Assembly (NCBI RefSeq): GCF_000764495.1
Contig: NZ_JRLB01000074.1
Coordinates: 1 to 54,784 of the forward strand
DNA: 54,784 nt
From: Nitrincola sp. A-D6
GTDB taxonomy: Bacteria; Pseudomonadota; Gammaproteobacteria; Pseudomonadales; Balneatricaceae
Direction of reading: 5' to 3'
Shown here: positions 1 to 9,004 of the stretch, piece after piece
How the letters are laid out: every line of letters begins with the position of its first letter
How positions within the stretch are numbered: position 1 is the first letter of the stretch
The notes under the pieces: generated by a model
Told to the model about the DNA's origin: nothing
What the model saw: only the letters and a program-made list of their open reading frames with translations
Databases searched by the model: none
Made by a program: the position numbers and the translations under genes

Positions 1-5
1 TTCGT

Positions 6-19
6 TATATCGCGATATA
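6..19. promoter_or_regulatory. Palindromic operator candidate upstream of arsR-type gene
   Basis: A perfect 14-bp palindrome, TATATCGCGATATA, lies 17 bases before the preferred start of the ArsR-type regulator. ArsR-family repressors commonly bind AT-rich palindromes of this kind that overlap their own promoter, so autoregulation of the regulator/ene-reductase pair is likely. The binding itself is inference; only the symmetry and its position are seen. Confidence 0.5.
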
Positions 20-36
20 TAGAAATGAGAGCCCCC

Positions 37-345
37 ATGTCTGAGCAAGTTGATATAGATGCCATTATCAAAGCCCTTAGCCACCCGCAGCGGCGGCAAA
101 TACTGGCCTGGCTAAAGGAACCTGAGCGCTGGTTTGCGGATCAGCCCTCTTCACTGGATAACGGTGTCTGTGCCGGGATGATTGATCGCAAGACCGGATC
201 TTCCCAATCAACCACTTCAGCACATCTGGCAAACCTGCAACGCGCCAATCTGGTTACAACCCAGCGCATTGGGCAGTGGATTTACTACCGGCGTAACGAA
301 GCGGTTATTGATGCCTTTGTGCATTACATCAGTCGCTCCCTGTAA
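37..345 (+). CDS. ArsR-family winged-helix transcriptional regulator
   Basis: Small (about 102 aa) DNA-binding regulator. Residues near the N-terminus (DIDAIIKALSHPQRRQIL) are the classical first helices of the ArsR winged helix. They are followed by a recognition-helix region (QSTTSAHLANLQRANLV) and a wing ending in QWIYYRRNE. The ATG at 37 is preferred over the ATG at 25 because a GAGAG ribosome-binding-like stretch precedes it at a good distance. A single cysteine (VCAGM) sits in the middle, so thiol-based sensing is possible but unproven. The next gene, an Old Yellow Enzyme, begins 25 bases downstream, which suggests a two-gene operon in which the regulator senses an electrophile that the reductase removes. 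Confidence 0.85.
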   Translation: MSEQVDIDAIIKALSHPQRRQILAWLKEPERWFADQPSSLDNGVCAGMIDRKTGSSQSTTSAHLANLQRANLVTTQRIGQWIYYRRNEAVIDAFVHYISRSL

Positions 346-369
346 TATTAATCAGTAAGAGAAACGTCT

Positions 370-1425
370 ATGAGCAATCTTTTTACCCCCCTTCAAGTGG
401 GCGCTTTAACACTTAAAAACCGCATTATCATGGCACCCTTGACACGTTGTCGTGCCGAAGCTGACCGTGTACCAGGCGAATTAATGCTGCAATATTATCG
501 CCAGCGCGCCACTGCTGGCATGATCCTGACTGAAGCCACCTCCATTACACCCATGGGAGTTGGCTACCCCAATACACCGGGTATCTGGTCTGAAGCACAA
601 ATCCAGGGCTGGAAACGAATTACCGAAGCAGTGCATGCCGAAGGCGGGCAGATAGTGTTGCAGCTCTGGCATGTAGGCCGTATATCAGATCCAGTGTATC
701 TGGACGGTAAACTGCCTGTAGCTCCCAGTGCTATTGCACCGGCTGGGCATGTCAGCCTGATACGCCCTGAGAAACCTTTCGTGACACCACGCGCACTGGA
801 AACCGACGAAATATCTGGCGTGATCGATGACTATCGCCAGGCGGCACTTAATGCGCAACAGGCCGGCTTTGATGGTGTGGAAGTACATGCCGCTAATGGC
901 TATCTGCTTGAGCAGTTCCTGCTGGATGGCAGCAATAAGCGCGATGATGCCTACGGTGGCACCCTGGAAAACCGGGCGAAATTATTGCTACAAGTCACTG
1001 ATGCTGTTGCAGAAGTCTGGGGCGCTGATCGTGTAGGTGTACATTTGTCACCACGCGCCAATGCACATGATATGTCTGACAGCAGCCTGAAAGAGACCTT
1101 CACTTACGTGGCAAAGCAGTTAGGGGAGCGTAATATCGCCTTTATCTGTGCACGTGAATCAGAAGGGGATGACAGCTTGGGGCCTTGGCTTAAAAGCTGC
1201 TTTGGTGGCGTGTTTATCGCTAACGAAGGCATGACCAGGGCAAGTGCTGAAGCGCTGATCGCATCCGCTAAAGCCGATGCTGTAGCTTTTGGTGTGCCTT
1301 ACATTGCCAATCCGGATCTACCCGAGCGCTTTGAGCAAGAGGCTGAGTTGAATACCCCGGACCCAGCTACCTTCTATGCTTCCGGGCCAGAAGGCTACAC
1401 GAGCTATCCCGCTATGACGCGCTGA
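370..1425 (+). CDS. nemA: Old Yellow Enzyme family alkene reductase (NemA-like)
   Basis: FMN-dependent ene-reductase of 351 aa, the usual length of the family. It reduces activated C=C bonds of electrophiles such as N-ethylmaleimide or enones with NAD(P)H in the cytoplasm. The N-terminal LFTPLQVGALTLKNRIIMAPLTR is the family opening. The substrate-binding His/Asn pair is seen at about residues 173 and 176 (EVHAANGYLLEQFL), followed by the NKRDDAYGG segment typical of OYE proteins. It directly follows an ArsR-family gene, which fits inducible detoxification of electrophiles. The exact substrate cannot be read from the sequence; other OYE types such as XenA are less similar in length and N-terminus. 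Confidence 0.9.
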   Translation: MSNLFTPLQVGALTLKNRIIMAPLTRCRAEADRVPGELMLQYYRQRATAGMILTEATSITPMGVGYPNTPGIWSEAQIQGWKRITEAVHAEGGQIVLQLWHVGRISDPVYLDGKLPVAPSAIAPAGHVSLIRPEKPFVTPRALETDEISGVIDDYRQAALNAQQAGFDGVEVHAANGYLLEQFLLDGSNKRDDAYGGTLENRAKLLLQVTDAVAEVWGADRVGVHLSPRANAHDMSDSSLKETFTYVAKQLGERNIAFICARESEGDDSLGPWLKSCFGGVFIANEGMTRASAEALIASAKADAVAFGVPYIANPDLPERFEQEAELNTPDPATFYASGPEGYTSYPAMTR

Positions 1426-1464
1426 TTCAGCGCTCTATCCTGTCCAGTAGTCAAGCTTAATCGA

Positions 1465-2082
1465 TTACTGGGCAGCCATCACAACGCGGACCGAAAGACC
1501 AATTAATACCACACCAGTCAGTTGCTCCAGGCGTTTCATATGCCGACGTAGCCAGGTTAACAGGTGAGCATGAGAGAACAGCAGGGCCACCAGCACATAC
1601 CAAATGCCATCCACCAGAGTTGCTGTCAGCACCATAATGATCTGATCCTGCAGGGTCTGTTCAACGCTAACAAACTGCGCAAACAGTGCAGTAAAAAATA
1701 CGGCTAGTTTTGGGTTAAGTAATGAGATCAGTGCACCTGACCCAGCCGCTTTCCAATAGCTTTCCCTGGCACCCGCTTCGGCTACCAGCGTAGGTGAGGC
1801 TGCATAGCGCAGCGCGTTATAGCCAAGCCATGCCAGATATCCTGCACCCAGCCAGCTAACCAACTGATAAGCCAGTTGATGTTGACTGACCAGCAACCCA
1901 AGCCCCCAGACAGTAGCAATTGCCCAGACACCTACGCCCAGCGCATGAGCGCAGCCTGCAACTATGCCATGACCACGACCATTACTGACCGTCTGGCGCA
2001 ACACCACAGCGAGACTGGGTCCGGGCGACATGGCACCCAACACACAAATCAGTAACAACGATAGCCAAAGCATAAGTGACAT
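1465..2082 (-). CDS. LysE/RhtB-family amino-acid exporter
   Basis: Inner-membrane protein of 205 aa with about six hydrophobic segments, the standard size of the LysE/RhtB translocator family. The N-terminal region carries the family signature (GAMSPGPSLAVVLRQTVSNGRGHGIVAG) and a later SLLNPKLAVFF segment matches the conserved LNPK loop. The family exports amino acids such as homoserine, threonine or lysine; the substrate here is not predictable. It is convergent with the ene-reductase gene and probably forms its own transcription unit. Confidence 0.88.
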   Translation of the reverse strand: MSLMLWLSLLLICVLGAMSPGPSLAVVLRQTVSNGRGHGIVAGCAHALGVGVWAIATVWGLGLLVSQHQLAYQLVSWLGAGYLAWLGYNALRYAASPTLVAEAGARESYWKAAGSGALISLLNPKLAVFFTALFAQFVSVEQTLQDQIIMVLTATLVDGIWYVLVALLFSHAHLLTWLRRHMKRLEQLTGVVLIGLSVRVVMAAQ

Positions 2083-2118
2083 GGATTCGATCCTTCAATA
2101 CATCAAGGGGTTATCATA

Positions 2119-3870
2119 TTAAGGTGCAGCATATTCTTCTTTACGCATATCTTCCATCAAGTCCAGATAGGCACGAATCAAGTCCGACTCAAACACCGCA
2201 CCTACTATATATCGCTGCTCATCAAGGACCGGTACACCTTCACCAATAAAGTTGCGTAACACATACATAGCGGTCCAAAGCGATGTATCAGCCTGAATCG
2301 CACAGTCTTCGGCAATAATATAAGCTTTGGCTAGCGAATCAACATCGATACCGATAAGAGAGGCGAGGTGTACCGTACCCAGATAATGCCCCTCCGTATC
2401 AACGATATAAGCATCAGAAGAGCCAAGTTGTGCCATTGACCGACAGGCCTCGCCCACAGTGACCTGTTCCGGCAGAGATATATAATGATCGCTGGTCAAA
2501 TCCTGAATGCTATGGGACATAAGCAGAGCCTTGCTGCGACCTCCAGACAGATCCAGACCGCGATCACGTAACTGGCGATCAAACAATGACCGATCAAACC
2601 ACTGAGAAGCAAACAGGTTAGCCAAGGCAACACTTGTCAGGGCGGCAATAGTCAACTCGTAATTACCTGTCAGCTCAAGAACGATCACTACCATGGTTAA
2701 TGGGCCCAATGACGGGTGCCGATACCGCAATCATGCCGCAAACGGCATAGACAGCAATGCTTGATAAGGCAACCGCATCCCCAAAAATAATACCCAGCAA
2801 CGTGGCGAAAAGTGCGCCAAATAAACTGCCAATCAGTAAGGCTGGGCTAAACACACCTCCAGCAAAACCAAAGCCCAGGCACAAAGCTGTAGCGATTAAC
2901 TTTAAAGCCAGCAAGACCAACAACTCGTCTGCAGCAAAGGCGCCCTGAACGAAGATCAGTCGTAAGGTTTCACTCCCCACCCCCAGCACCTCCGGAACCC
3001 AGAGTGCTATCACCCCTAGCAAAGCACCAGCGAAGGCTGGTTTAAGCACATTGGGCAAGGACCAACCCTGTGCAACACGACTGGACAGGAGTATCGCCTG
3101 CATATACCCACAGCCAGCAATGCACTGGCAATCCCCAGCAGCAGAAAGAGTCCATACTCCCAGTGGTGCAGTACACTGGCCGCTTCAATATAAAACAGGG
3201 GAGGCTGAGGTAAAATGACATTAGCAGCCAGATACCCGACAACTGAAGCAACCGCAACAGGGGCAAAAGCACGCAAGGCATAATGACGCAGAATGACCTC
3301 ATGCGCGAATAAAATACCGGCGATGGGCGCATTAAACACCGTAGAAATAGCCGCCGCTACCCCACAGGCTATGGCTATATTATCCAGTGTGACATCAGCC
3401 CGAAAAAGCCTGGCCCAGGCGGACCCTAAAGACCCGCCCATATGCACCAGCGGACCGTACTGCCCCACAGAAGCACCGCTGCCCAGTGATACCAGCGCAG
3501 CAAAGCCGGATAGAGTCGCGGGCTTTAAGGGCAGGTGAGCCCGCCGGGTCTGCACGGCAGCAATAATATCCGCTGGTGTATGAGCACGATTGTCTTTAAG
3601 TGACTGCAGCAAAAAACCTACCAGCAAACCACCCAGCGCAGGCACAGCAAGTGTTACTGCTACAATAACAGCCGGGCTGTATTCTTGCTTTATTTGTTCC
3701 AGGAAATTCATCAACAGCGTGGCATTCAACCAATGCACACCGGCTACAAATGCATTTGCCAGAATTGCACCGCTAACACCTATAACCAACCCCAGGCCTG
3801 CCAACTTGATGATCAGTGAAACCTGTTTCAATGCAGATTGTTTTGTTGTATTGATGAAACCATCGGCCAT
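2119..3870 (-). CDS. ClC-family chloride channel/antiporter with C-terminal CBS pair (two apparent frameshifts)
   Basis: Membrane ClC protein of about 584 aa when the frame is restored. Visible are the selectivity-filter motifs GSGASVGQYGPLVHMGG and GFAGGVFSPALLIG, the NAPIAGILFAHE segment, and a C-terminal region with two CBS motifs (for instance GEACRSMAQLGSSDAYIVD and LDEQRYIVGAVFESDLI) that usually bind nucleotides. The reading frame breaks twice. At CCC 3107-3109 one more C restores LLAVGYMQAILL. At GGGCCC 2702-2707 adding one G and one C restores the canonical VIGAPLTMVVIVLELTG. Because both repairs give exact family motifs, I think the gene is intact in the cell and the breaks are base-calling errors. 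Confidence 0.85.
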
Positions 3871-4025
3871 GCTAGGCTATTCCGCTGTGTTCTATAGAAG
3901 GCGTCAGTGTAAACGCTTGTTGTCAGGCTGGTCCAGCGGCAGGGCTGTTCCAGCCCCGTCTAATGACGTAGGGGCCTTGAATTTTTCTGGTCTGTTAAAT
4001 TACGATCTAAGGTGTAACTAACTAT

Positions 4026-5225
4026 ATGAACCCCAAAGACCTAATGCGTTTACGCCGCCTTTCTCTGGCTGCACAAGGTTTACTGCAAGCCCAGCCCTAT
4101 GGGCGTGGTTTAGCCGGGGCGCGTAAAGCGATCAATCATCTGGGCTATGTGCAGATCGATACCATATCGGTCGTTCAGCGTGCGCATCATCATGTACTGC
4201 ACAGTCGAGTGCCGGGTTTCGAGCTGGACATGACTAATCAGTTGCTGCACCAAGGTGATATTTTCGAGTACTGGGCACATGCAGCCGCTTTTTTACCCAT
4301 TACCGATTTTCACTTTTCCTTACCCTACAAACACGCCATCAAAAGTGGTCAGACCCACTGGTTCAGAAACCCTGACAAAAAGCTTATGGCCGAACTTTTG
4401 GCTCGTATAGCTTTAGACGGTCCGCTACGCTCACGGGATCTGGAAACCTCGACCACAAAGCGTGCAGGCTGGTGGGACTGGAAACCTGCTAAAAAGGCGC
4501 TCGAACAGTTGTATATGCAGGGTGACCTAATGATCAGTGACCGCGAAGGTTTCCAAAAAACCTATGACCTGACCGAGCGGGTACTGCCATCTCACGTCAA
4601 TACCCAAATGCCCAGCATAGACGAGCTTGCGGCACACCTTATCGACCAGCAGTTACGCTGCCATGGGCTGGTCTCACTCAAAGGAATAACCTATCAGCGT
4701 CGCAACCCAGCGCTACGCTCTGTGGTGAAAAACCAGATAAACGAAAGAATGGCGCAGGGCGATCTGGAAGGGGTGAGGGTGGGTAGCGGCGAAGATTTTA
4801 TAGTGGAAGCCGGGGCGCTGGACCGCCGCTTGCCGAGGCTGAATAACCGCCTGTTGATTCTGTCGCCCTTCGATAACAGCGTCATTCAGCGAGAGCGGCT
4901 TAAAGCACTGTTTCAATACGACTATCAGTTGGAATGTTATGTACCTGCCGCCAAACGACACTATGGTTATTTCTGCCTACCACTACTCTACCGTGGTGAA
5001 TTTATTGGGCGCATGGATTGTAAAGCGCACCGAAAAACCCGCCACTTAGAGATTAAGTCACTGCATTTTGAACCACACAGTTTTGATGAAGATGCCGTTA
5101 TGGCGGCATTTATAGATGCCATCCAAGCGTTTTGTCATTTTCAACACTGTGATTCAGTGTCATTAAATTCAGCACCCGCTCATTGGTTGCACACTCTACC
5201 TAATCTATTGACGCCGGTTACATGA
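4026..5225 (+). CDS. YcaQ-like winged-helix DNA glycosylase (crosslink repair family)
   Basis: Protein of 399 aa of the HTH_42/YcaQ family, whose characterised members (E. coli YcaQ, Streptomyces AlkZ) unhook DNA interstrand crosslinks and bulky base adducts. The N-terminus (RLRRLSLAAQGLL, followed by GYVQIDTISVVQRAHHHVLHSRV) and the YWAHAAAFLP segment are family features; the central ILSPFDNSVIQRERLKALFQYDYQLECYVP block contains the conserved region thought to hold the catalytic motif. It stands alone on the + strand, 155 bases from the divergent ClC gene. Confidence 0.82.
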   Translation: MNPKDLMRLRRLSLAAQGLLQAQPYGRGLAGARKAINHLGYVQIDTISVVQRAHHHVLHSRVPGFELDMTNQLLHQGDIFEYWAHAAAFLPITDFHFSLPYKHAIKSGQTHWFRNPDKKLMAELLARIALDGPLRSRDLETSTTKRAGWWDWKPAKKALEQLYMQGDLMISDREGFQKTYDLTERVLPSHVNTQMPSIDELAAHLIDQQLRCHGLVSLKGITYQRRNPALRSVVKNQINERMAQGDLEGVRVGSGEDFIVEAGALDRRLPRLNNRLLILSPFDNSVIQRERLKALFQYDYQLECYVPAAKRHYGYFCLPLLYRGEFIGRMDCKAHRKTRHLEIKSLHFEPHSFDEDAVMAAFIDAIQAFCHFQHCDSVSLNSAPAHWLHTLPNLLTPVT

Positions 5226-5281
5226 CCAACCACACTTCTAGGACCGCTTCCTAGTCAAACCCTGGCAATTAGAGGCACCCA

Positions 5282-6300
5282 GTGTTTCCATCCTTGATTT
5301 TCAGCAGCATCGCTTTTGGCATCGCGGCTTTAAGCATCATAACGGCAGGTAGCCGACTGGCACGGCTGGCTGATGAACTGGCTGATCGCACCGGCATGGG
5401 TGAGGCATTGTTCGGTATATTGTTGCTGGCGGGTGTGACTTCACTGCCGGACTTTGCTGCAACCCTGAGTGCCGCCCTGGATAATCGTCCCGACCTGGCG
5501 ATGAGTAACGTCATGGGCAGTATGGCGGTTAATCTGGTGTTTCTTGGTGTTGCAGATATCGTCTATCGTAAAGCCAATCTGGAGCATGCCGCCGCATCCT
5601 CAGTGAACCTGATGTTGGCGGGATTGCTGATCGTATTGCTGACGTTACCGCTACTCGCCATCGTTTCGCCGACGATAGCGGAGTGGGGCGTGCATCCGGT
5701 TACGCCAGTGATCGTTATCGCCTATCTGTTCGGGATGCATCTGGTTTTACGTACCGAGCCAGGCCCATGTGGTTTCCACGCCTGACCAGCGAAACAGTCC
5801 CGGATACGCCCTCACCACAACATCGCGGGAGTCTTGCCAAGGCATGGATTAGTTTCATTGCGCTGGCTACCGTGACGGGTATAGCTGGCTGGATTTTAAT
5901 GGAAGCCGCCAAGGGAATAGCCGATGAAACTGGACTTTCCGATACGCTGGTCGGTGGTCTGCTGACTGCTCTGGCCACCTCCACACCTGAGCTGGTGACC
6001 ACCATCGCAGCCATACGCTATGGAGCACTGACTCTGGCTGTCAGCAATATATTCGGCACCAATTGTTTTAACATGCTGGTCGTGGCTGCTGCAGACCTGG
6101 GCTATCCTCACGGCTCGATCTACCACGATATGGCCCCCGTTCAGATGACCTGGGGTCTGATCAGTATTCTGATGACCGCAATTCTGTTGCTTGGCCTGGT
6201 TCGCCGAGAGACCTATGGCATCGGTCGGATAGGCTTTGAAAGTGCGCTAATCCTGACAGTTTACGCAGTCGCACTGGCTATTATTGTGGCACATGGCTGA
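5282..6300 (+). CDS. Sodium/calcium exchanger family antiporter (one apparent frameshift)
   Basis: Inner-membrane CaCA-superfamily antiporter of about 340 aa after frame repair, starting at a GTG preceded by an AGAGG-like site. Two alpha-repeats are visible: GMGEALFGILLLAGVTSLPDF in the N-half and GLSDTLVGGLLTALATSTPEL plus NIFGTNCFNM in the C-half, the typical internal duplication of these exchangers. The frame breaks at CCC 5764-5766; one extra C gives a continuous EPGPMWFPRLTSE linker between the halves. The exchanged cation is not predictable beyond Ca2+/Na+ or H+ by family. Confidence 0.82.
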
Positions 6301-6384
6301 GTTAACTATAGATAGGGGTTCGGTGTACGAACGGTGACTTCAATGCTAGGCTGACTACACGATCACCCAAACAGGAGACGTATC

Positions 6385-6987
6385 ATGACAAAGATTCTGG
6401 TTCTTTATTACAGCATGTATGGCCATATCGAAACGCTGGCGAAAGAGGTGGCTGAAGGCGCTCGTAGCGTCAACGACACCGAGGTCACGATCAAACGCGT
6501 ACCGGAAATAATGTCAGAAGAACAGGCTGAAAAGGCCGGTGCCAAGCTTGAACAAACAGCGCCGTTTGCAACCACAAAGGAACTGGCCGATTACGATGCC
6601 ATTATCTTTGGTACACCGACACGCTTTGGCAATATGTGCGCACAGATGCGCAGCTTCCTTGACCAGACTGGTGGCCTGTGGGCTGGCGGAAAGCTAATAG
6701 GGAAGGTGGGTAGCGTATTCACCTCCACTGGCACTCAGCATGGTGGCCAGGAAACCACCATCACCTCGTTTCACACCACGTTACTGCATCACGGCATGAT
6801 TATCGTCGGCGTACCTTATTCCTGTGAAGAGCTTACGAATATGGATGAAATCACCGGTGGAACACCGTATGGCGCGAGTACGCTTGCTGGCGGTGATGGA
6901 AGCCGTCAACCGTCCGAAAACGAAATCAAAATTGCCCGATTTCAGGGCGCTCATGTTGCTGAAGTAGCCAAGAAGCAATCGGCCTGA
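6385..6987 (+). CDS. wrbA: NAD(P)H:quinone oxidoreductase WrbA
   Basis: Flavodoxin-like FMN enzyme of 200 aa, the normal WrbA length, that reduces quinones by two electrons in the cytoplasm and avoids semiquinone radicals. Seen are the FMN phosphate loop ([22 protein letters not shown]), the [30 protein letters not shown] block and the [17 protein letters not shown] segment that are diagnostic for WrbA. A CAGGAGA ribosome-binding site precedes the ATG. It is the last conserved gene before the defence island. Confidence 0.95.
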   Translation: MTKILVLYYSMYGHIETLAKEVAEGARSVNDTEVTIKRVPEIMSEEQAEKAGAKLEQTAPFATTKELADYDAIIFGTPTRFGNMCAQMRSFLDQTGGLWAGGKLIGKVGSVFTSTGTQHGGQETTITSFHTTLLHHGMIIVGVPYSCEELTNMDEITGGTPYGASTLAGGDGSRQPSENEIKIARFQGAHVAEVAKKQSA

Positions 6988-7000
6988 CACCTGAGTAATG

Positions 7001-7041
7001 CCGCTGCTAAAACCACTAAAGCGCTGTAACTTTAGCAGCGG
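7001..7041 (+). terminator. Stem-loop terminator candidate after wrbA
   Basis: An 11-bp perfect inverted repeat, CCGCTGCTAAA and TTTAGCAGCGG, separated by 19 bases, begins 14 bases after the wrbA stop. No U-tract follows, so it may be a mRNA-stabilising hairpin or a Rho-assisted stop instead of a classical terminator. Confidence 0.6.
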
Positions 7042-7141
7042 TGAGGATGCTTTCATCATATTCCAGATTATGCATGCACTGGGTGCATAATTGTGTTGGG
7101 CGCATATCAGGCAGCCGCAATGATTGATAGCGTTTAGCACA

Positions 7142-7213
7142 ATAAGCGAATATTGGTACAACATGATAAGCGAGAAATAGCACGGCATGCTAAGTGAGAA
7201 GGTCTGATCACAG
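7142..7213. repeat. Three degenerate 24-bp tandem units in the wrbA-island gap
   Basis: The 349-base gap between wrbA and the first island gene contains no convincing gene. In it, ATAAGCGA occurs at 7142 and 7166 and a variant, CTAAGTGAGAA, at 7190, giving an exact 24-base period. Units one and two agree at about 17 of 24 positions; the third is weaker. A short TGCAC-TGG-GTGCA hairpin lies at 7074-7086. Such spaced repeats can bind a regulator or be the remains of a recombination or plasmid element; no role can be assigned. Confidence 0.4.
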
Positions 7214-7336
7214 GTTGCACGCTATTGCTTAATTTCGCATCCTCTAACTGACCTGCCATAATCTGTAATTAAAGGAACAAATTTCTGACACGCATGGTCA
7301 AATCCATTATCCTTAATGTTGTAAAGAGGATGATGG

Positions 7337-7969
7337 ATGATGAATGTAGCCGTTAAATATTCAGTAGAAAGCTATATCAAGCATCGGCGAAAAGGCGAAG
7401 CGATTACACGTGAGCAGATTATTAGCCATGTCAGTGCGAGTGAGCCTGCGGTAGACCAAGCTATTTCCCGTATGGCAAGAGCTCAGAAACTTACCCGGAT
7501 TACCGCGGGGGTTTATGTGCGGCCAACAGAAAGCCGCTTTGGCGAGCTGCCGCCTTCCATCCCCAGCATTATTAAGTCATTGGAAAAAAAGCATGGGGCA
7601 GTGATTGTGCCTGCAGGAGCAAAAGCGGTTAATGAATTAGGGATTTCGACACAATTACCGATGCAGCTGTCTTATGTCAGCAATAAACGAATCACCCCAT
7701 TCTTTGTCGGCAAAAAACTTTTAACATTTGAATACAAAAAGGCATTACCTGAGAAAGTGAGTCACAAAGTAGCGCTGCTTTACTCAGTGATAAGCTATTT
7801 AGGCCAGGCAGAGTCTCTTGAAAATATGGCAAAGCTGAATAGTGCTTACAAGCAACTAACTCAAAGCCAGCAGCGCCAGTTTGAGTCAATGACCTCCGGT
7901 AAACTGAAATGGATGCATCGATTATTCAAGGAAGAAGAGAATGGAAGCGTTTCACAGATTAGACGATAA
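7337..7969 (+). CDS. AbiEi-like antitoxin/DUF6088 family transcriptional regulator
   Basis: Protein of 210 aa with an N-terminal winged helix (ITREQIISHVSASEPAVDQAISRMARAQKLTRITAGVYVRP) followed by the AbiEi/DUF6088-like body (GAVIVPAGAKAVNELGISTQLP). The family represses its own operon and acts as the antitoxin in type IV AbiE toxin-antitoxin pairs, where the partner is a nucleotidyltransferase. A good AGAGGA ribosome-binding site precedes the tandem ATGATG start. The expected partner begins in the last codons of this gene but stops after 41 codons, so the antitoxin is now effectively orphaned. First gene of the AT-rich island. Confidence 0.8.
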   Translation: MMNVAVKYSVESYIKHRRKGEAITREQIISHVSASEPAVDQAISRMARAQKLTRITAGVYVRPTESRFGELPPSIPSIIKSLEKKHGAVIVPAGAKAVNELGISTQLPMQLSYVSNKRITPFFVGKKLLTFEYKKALPEKVSHKVALLYSVISYLGQAESLENMAKLNSAYKQLTQSQQRQFESMTSGKLKWMHRLFKEEENGSVSQIRR

Positions 7970-8066
7970 AGAAAAAGGGCAGGCGTTTGCAGTGTTTGCA
8001 GGCGAGCGTCCAGAGTTTACCCAGTTGATCTCTGAGCTTAGCTATCCCGGAACATGTTTGAGTTAA
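7941..8066 (+). pseudogene. Truncated remnant of AbiEii-type nucleotidyltransferase toxin
   Basis: A 41-codon ORF overlaps the end of the AbiEi-like gene by 29 bases, the arrangement expected for the toxin gene of such pairs. It begins MEAFHRLDDKEKGQAF, resembling toxin N-termini, but ends before the EKDFWVCW-type motif and the nucleotidyltransferase core. I looked in the other two frames downstream and saw no continuation, so this is a real deletion or replacement and not a one-base error. The NYN-LOTUS gene follows 92 bases later, so its arrival may have removed the toxin. Confidence 0.55.
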
Positions 8067-8157
8067 CAATTTCAGATCTAAACGTGCCATTACCAATTCA
8101 AACAATGATATAGTTTGAAAAATCTTACATGGAATCGGTTAAGGTAGACATGAATTT

Positions 8158-8925
8158 ATGTCAAATGGTGACTTCAAGCCAATGGACACTGAACGTCCTC
8201 TCGCTGTTTTAATTGATGCTGATAACGCAAACCCCAATGTGGTTGATGGGCTATTGAGTGAAGTGGCGAAGCTGGGGGTTGCCAGCGTAAAGCGCATTTA
8301 TGGTGACTGGACGACTCCGAATCTCAATGGATGGAAAGCTGTTCTTCTTGAGCACTCAATTCAACCCATTCAACAAATTCGTTATACCACCGGAAAAAAT
8401 GCAACTGATAGCGCCATGATCATTGATGCTATGGACTTGCTTTATACAGGTCCATTCAAAGGGTTTTGCATCGTTTCAAGCGATAGTGATTTTACTCGCC
8501 TTGCTTCAAGACTCACAGAGGCAGGGAAGACTGTCTATGGGTTTGGTGAAATGAAGACTCCAAAGCCATTCGTTTCAGCCTGTGATCGCTTCATCTATAC
8601 CGAAGTTTTCACTTCGACCGAAACATTTGAAGCCGATTCGTCGCCTACAGCCCTTATAAAACAAACATCGAAAGAACTCCGAAGAAATACGAAGCTTCTG
8701 TTGATGATTAGAACAGGCATTCAAACTTCATCTGATGACAATGGCTGGTCACAACTAGGACCAGAGGGTAGCTACTTAGCTAAAGCAAGTCCTGATTTCG
8801 ACCCAAGAAACTATGGTTATCAAAAGTTTAGTGAGTTGGTTGAGGCTATAGGTTTATTTGAAATCAAGCGGGTAGGAACAACAGTCATTGTTAGGGATGC
8901 TAGAAAGTCTTCAGTAAAAAGTTGA
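8158..8925 (+). CDS. NYN-domain nuclease with C-terminal OST-HTH/LOTUS domain
   Basis: Protein of 255 aa. Residues about 14-150 form a PIN-like NYN domain: the acidic clusters VLIDADNAN (Asp 20 and 22), TDSAMIIDAMD and SSDSDFTRLA (about 107-115) are the metal-binding residues expected of an RNase. Residues about 165-250 form an OST-HTH/LOTUS domain (DNGWSQLGPEGSYL and DFDPRNYGYQKFSELVEAI), a module linked to RNA or G-quadruplex binding. The domain pair is widespread in bacteria (limkain-b1 type) but rarely characterised. Sitting between a broken toxin-antitoxin locus and a GmrSD-type gene, an RNA-targeting defence role is plausible but not shown. ATG at 8158 is chosen; Met 9 is an alternative. 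Confidence 0.85.
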   Translation: MSNGDFKPMDTERPLAVLIDADNANPNVVDGLLSEVAKLGVASVKRIYGDWTTPNLNGWKAVLLEHSIQPIQQIRYTTGKNATDSAMIIDAMDLLYTGPFKGFCIVSSDSDFTRLASRLTEAGKTVYGFGEMKTPKPFVSACDRFIYTEVFTSTETFEADSSPTALIKQTSKELRRNTKLLLMIRTGIQTSSDDNGWSQLGPEGSYLAKASPDFDPRNYGYQKFSELVEAIGLFEIKRVGTTVIVRDARKSSVKS

Positions 8926-9004
8926 TTCGAAGACTACATGCAGCTTTAGGTTAGCACGCACTATTTGCTCGATAAACACATTAACGAACAAGGAACAAAA
9001 GCAA

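Noticed and set aside
2119..3870. ClC gene as a decayed pseudogene
   Set aside because: Both frame breaks are repaired by adding a G or C in short runs and give canonical motifs, and nine other sites in the window show similar breaks.
6781..7188. Reverse-strand ORF across the end of wrbA
   Set aside because: It is a shadow of wrbA and the gap beyond; it has no family features and no plausible start site.
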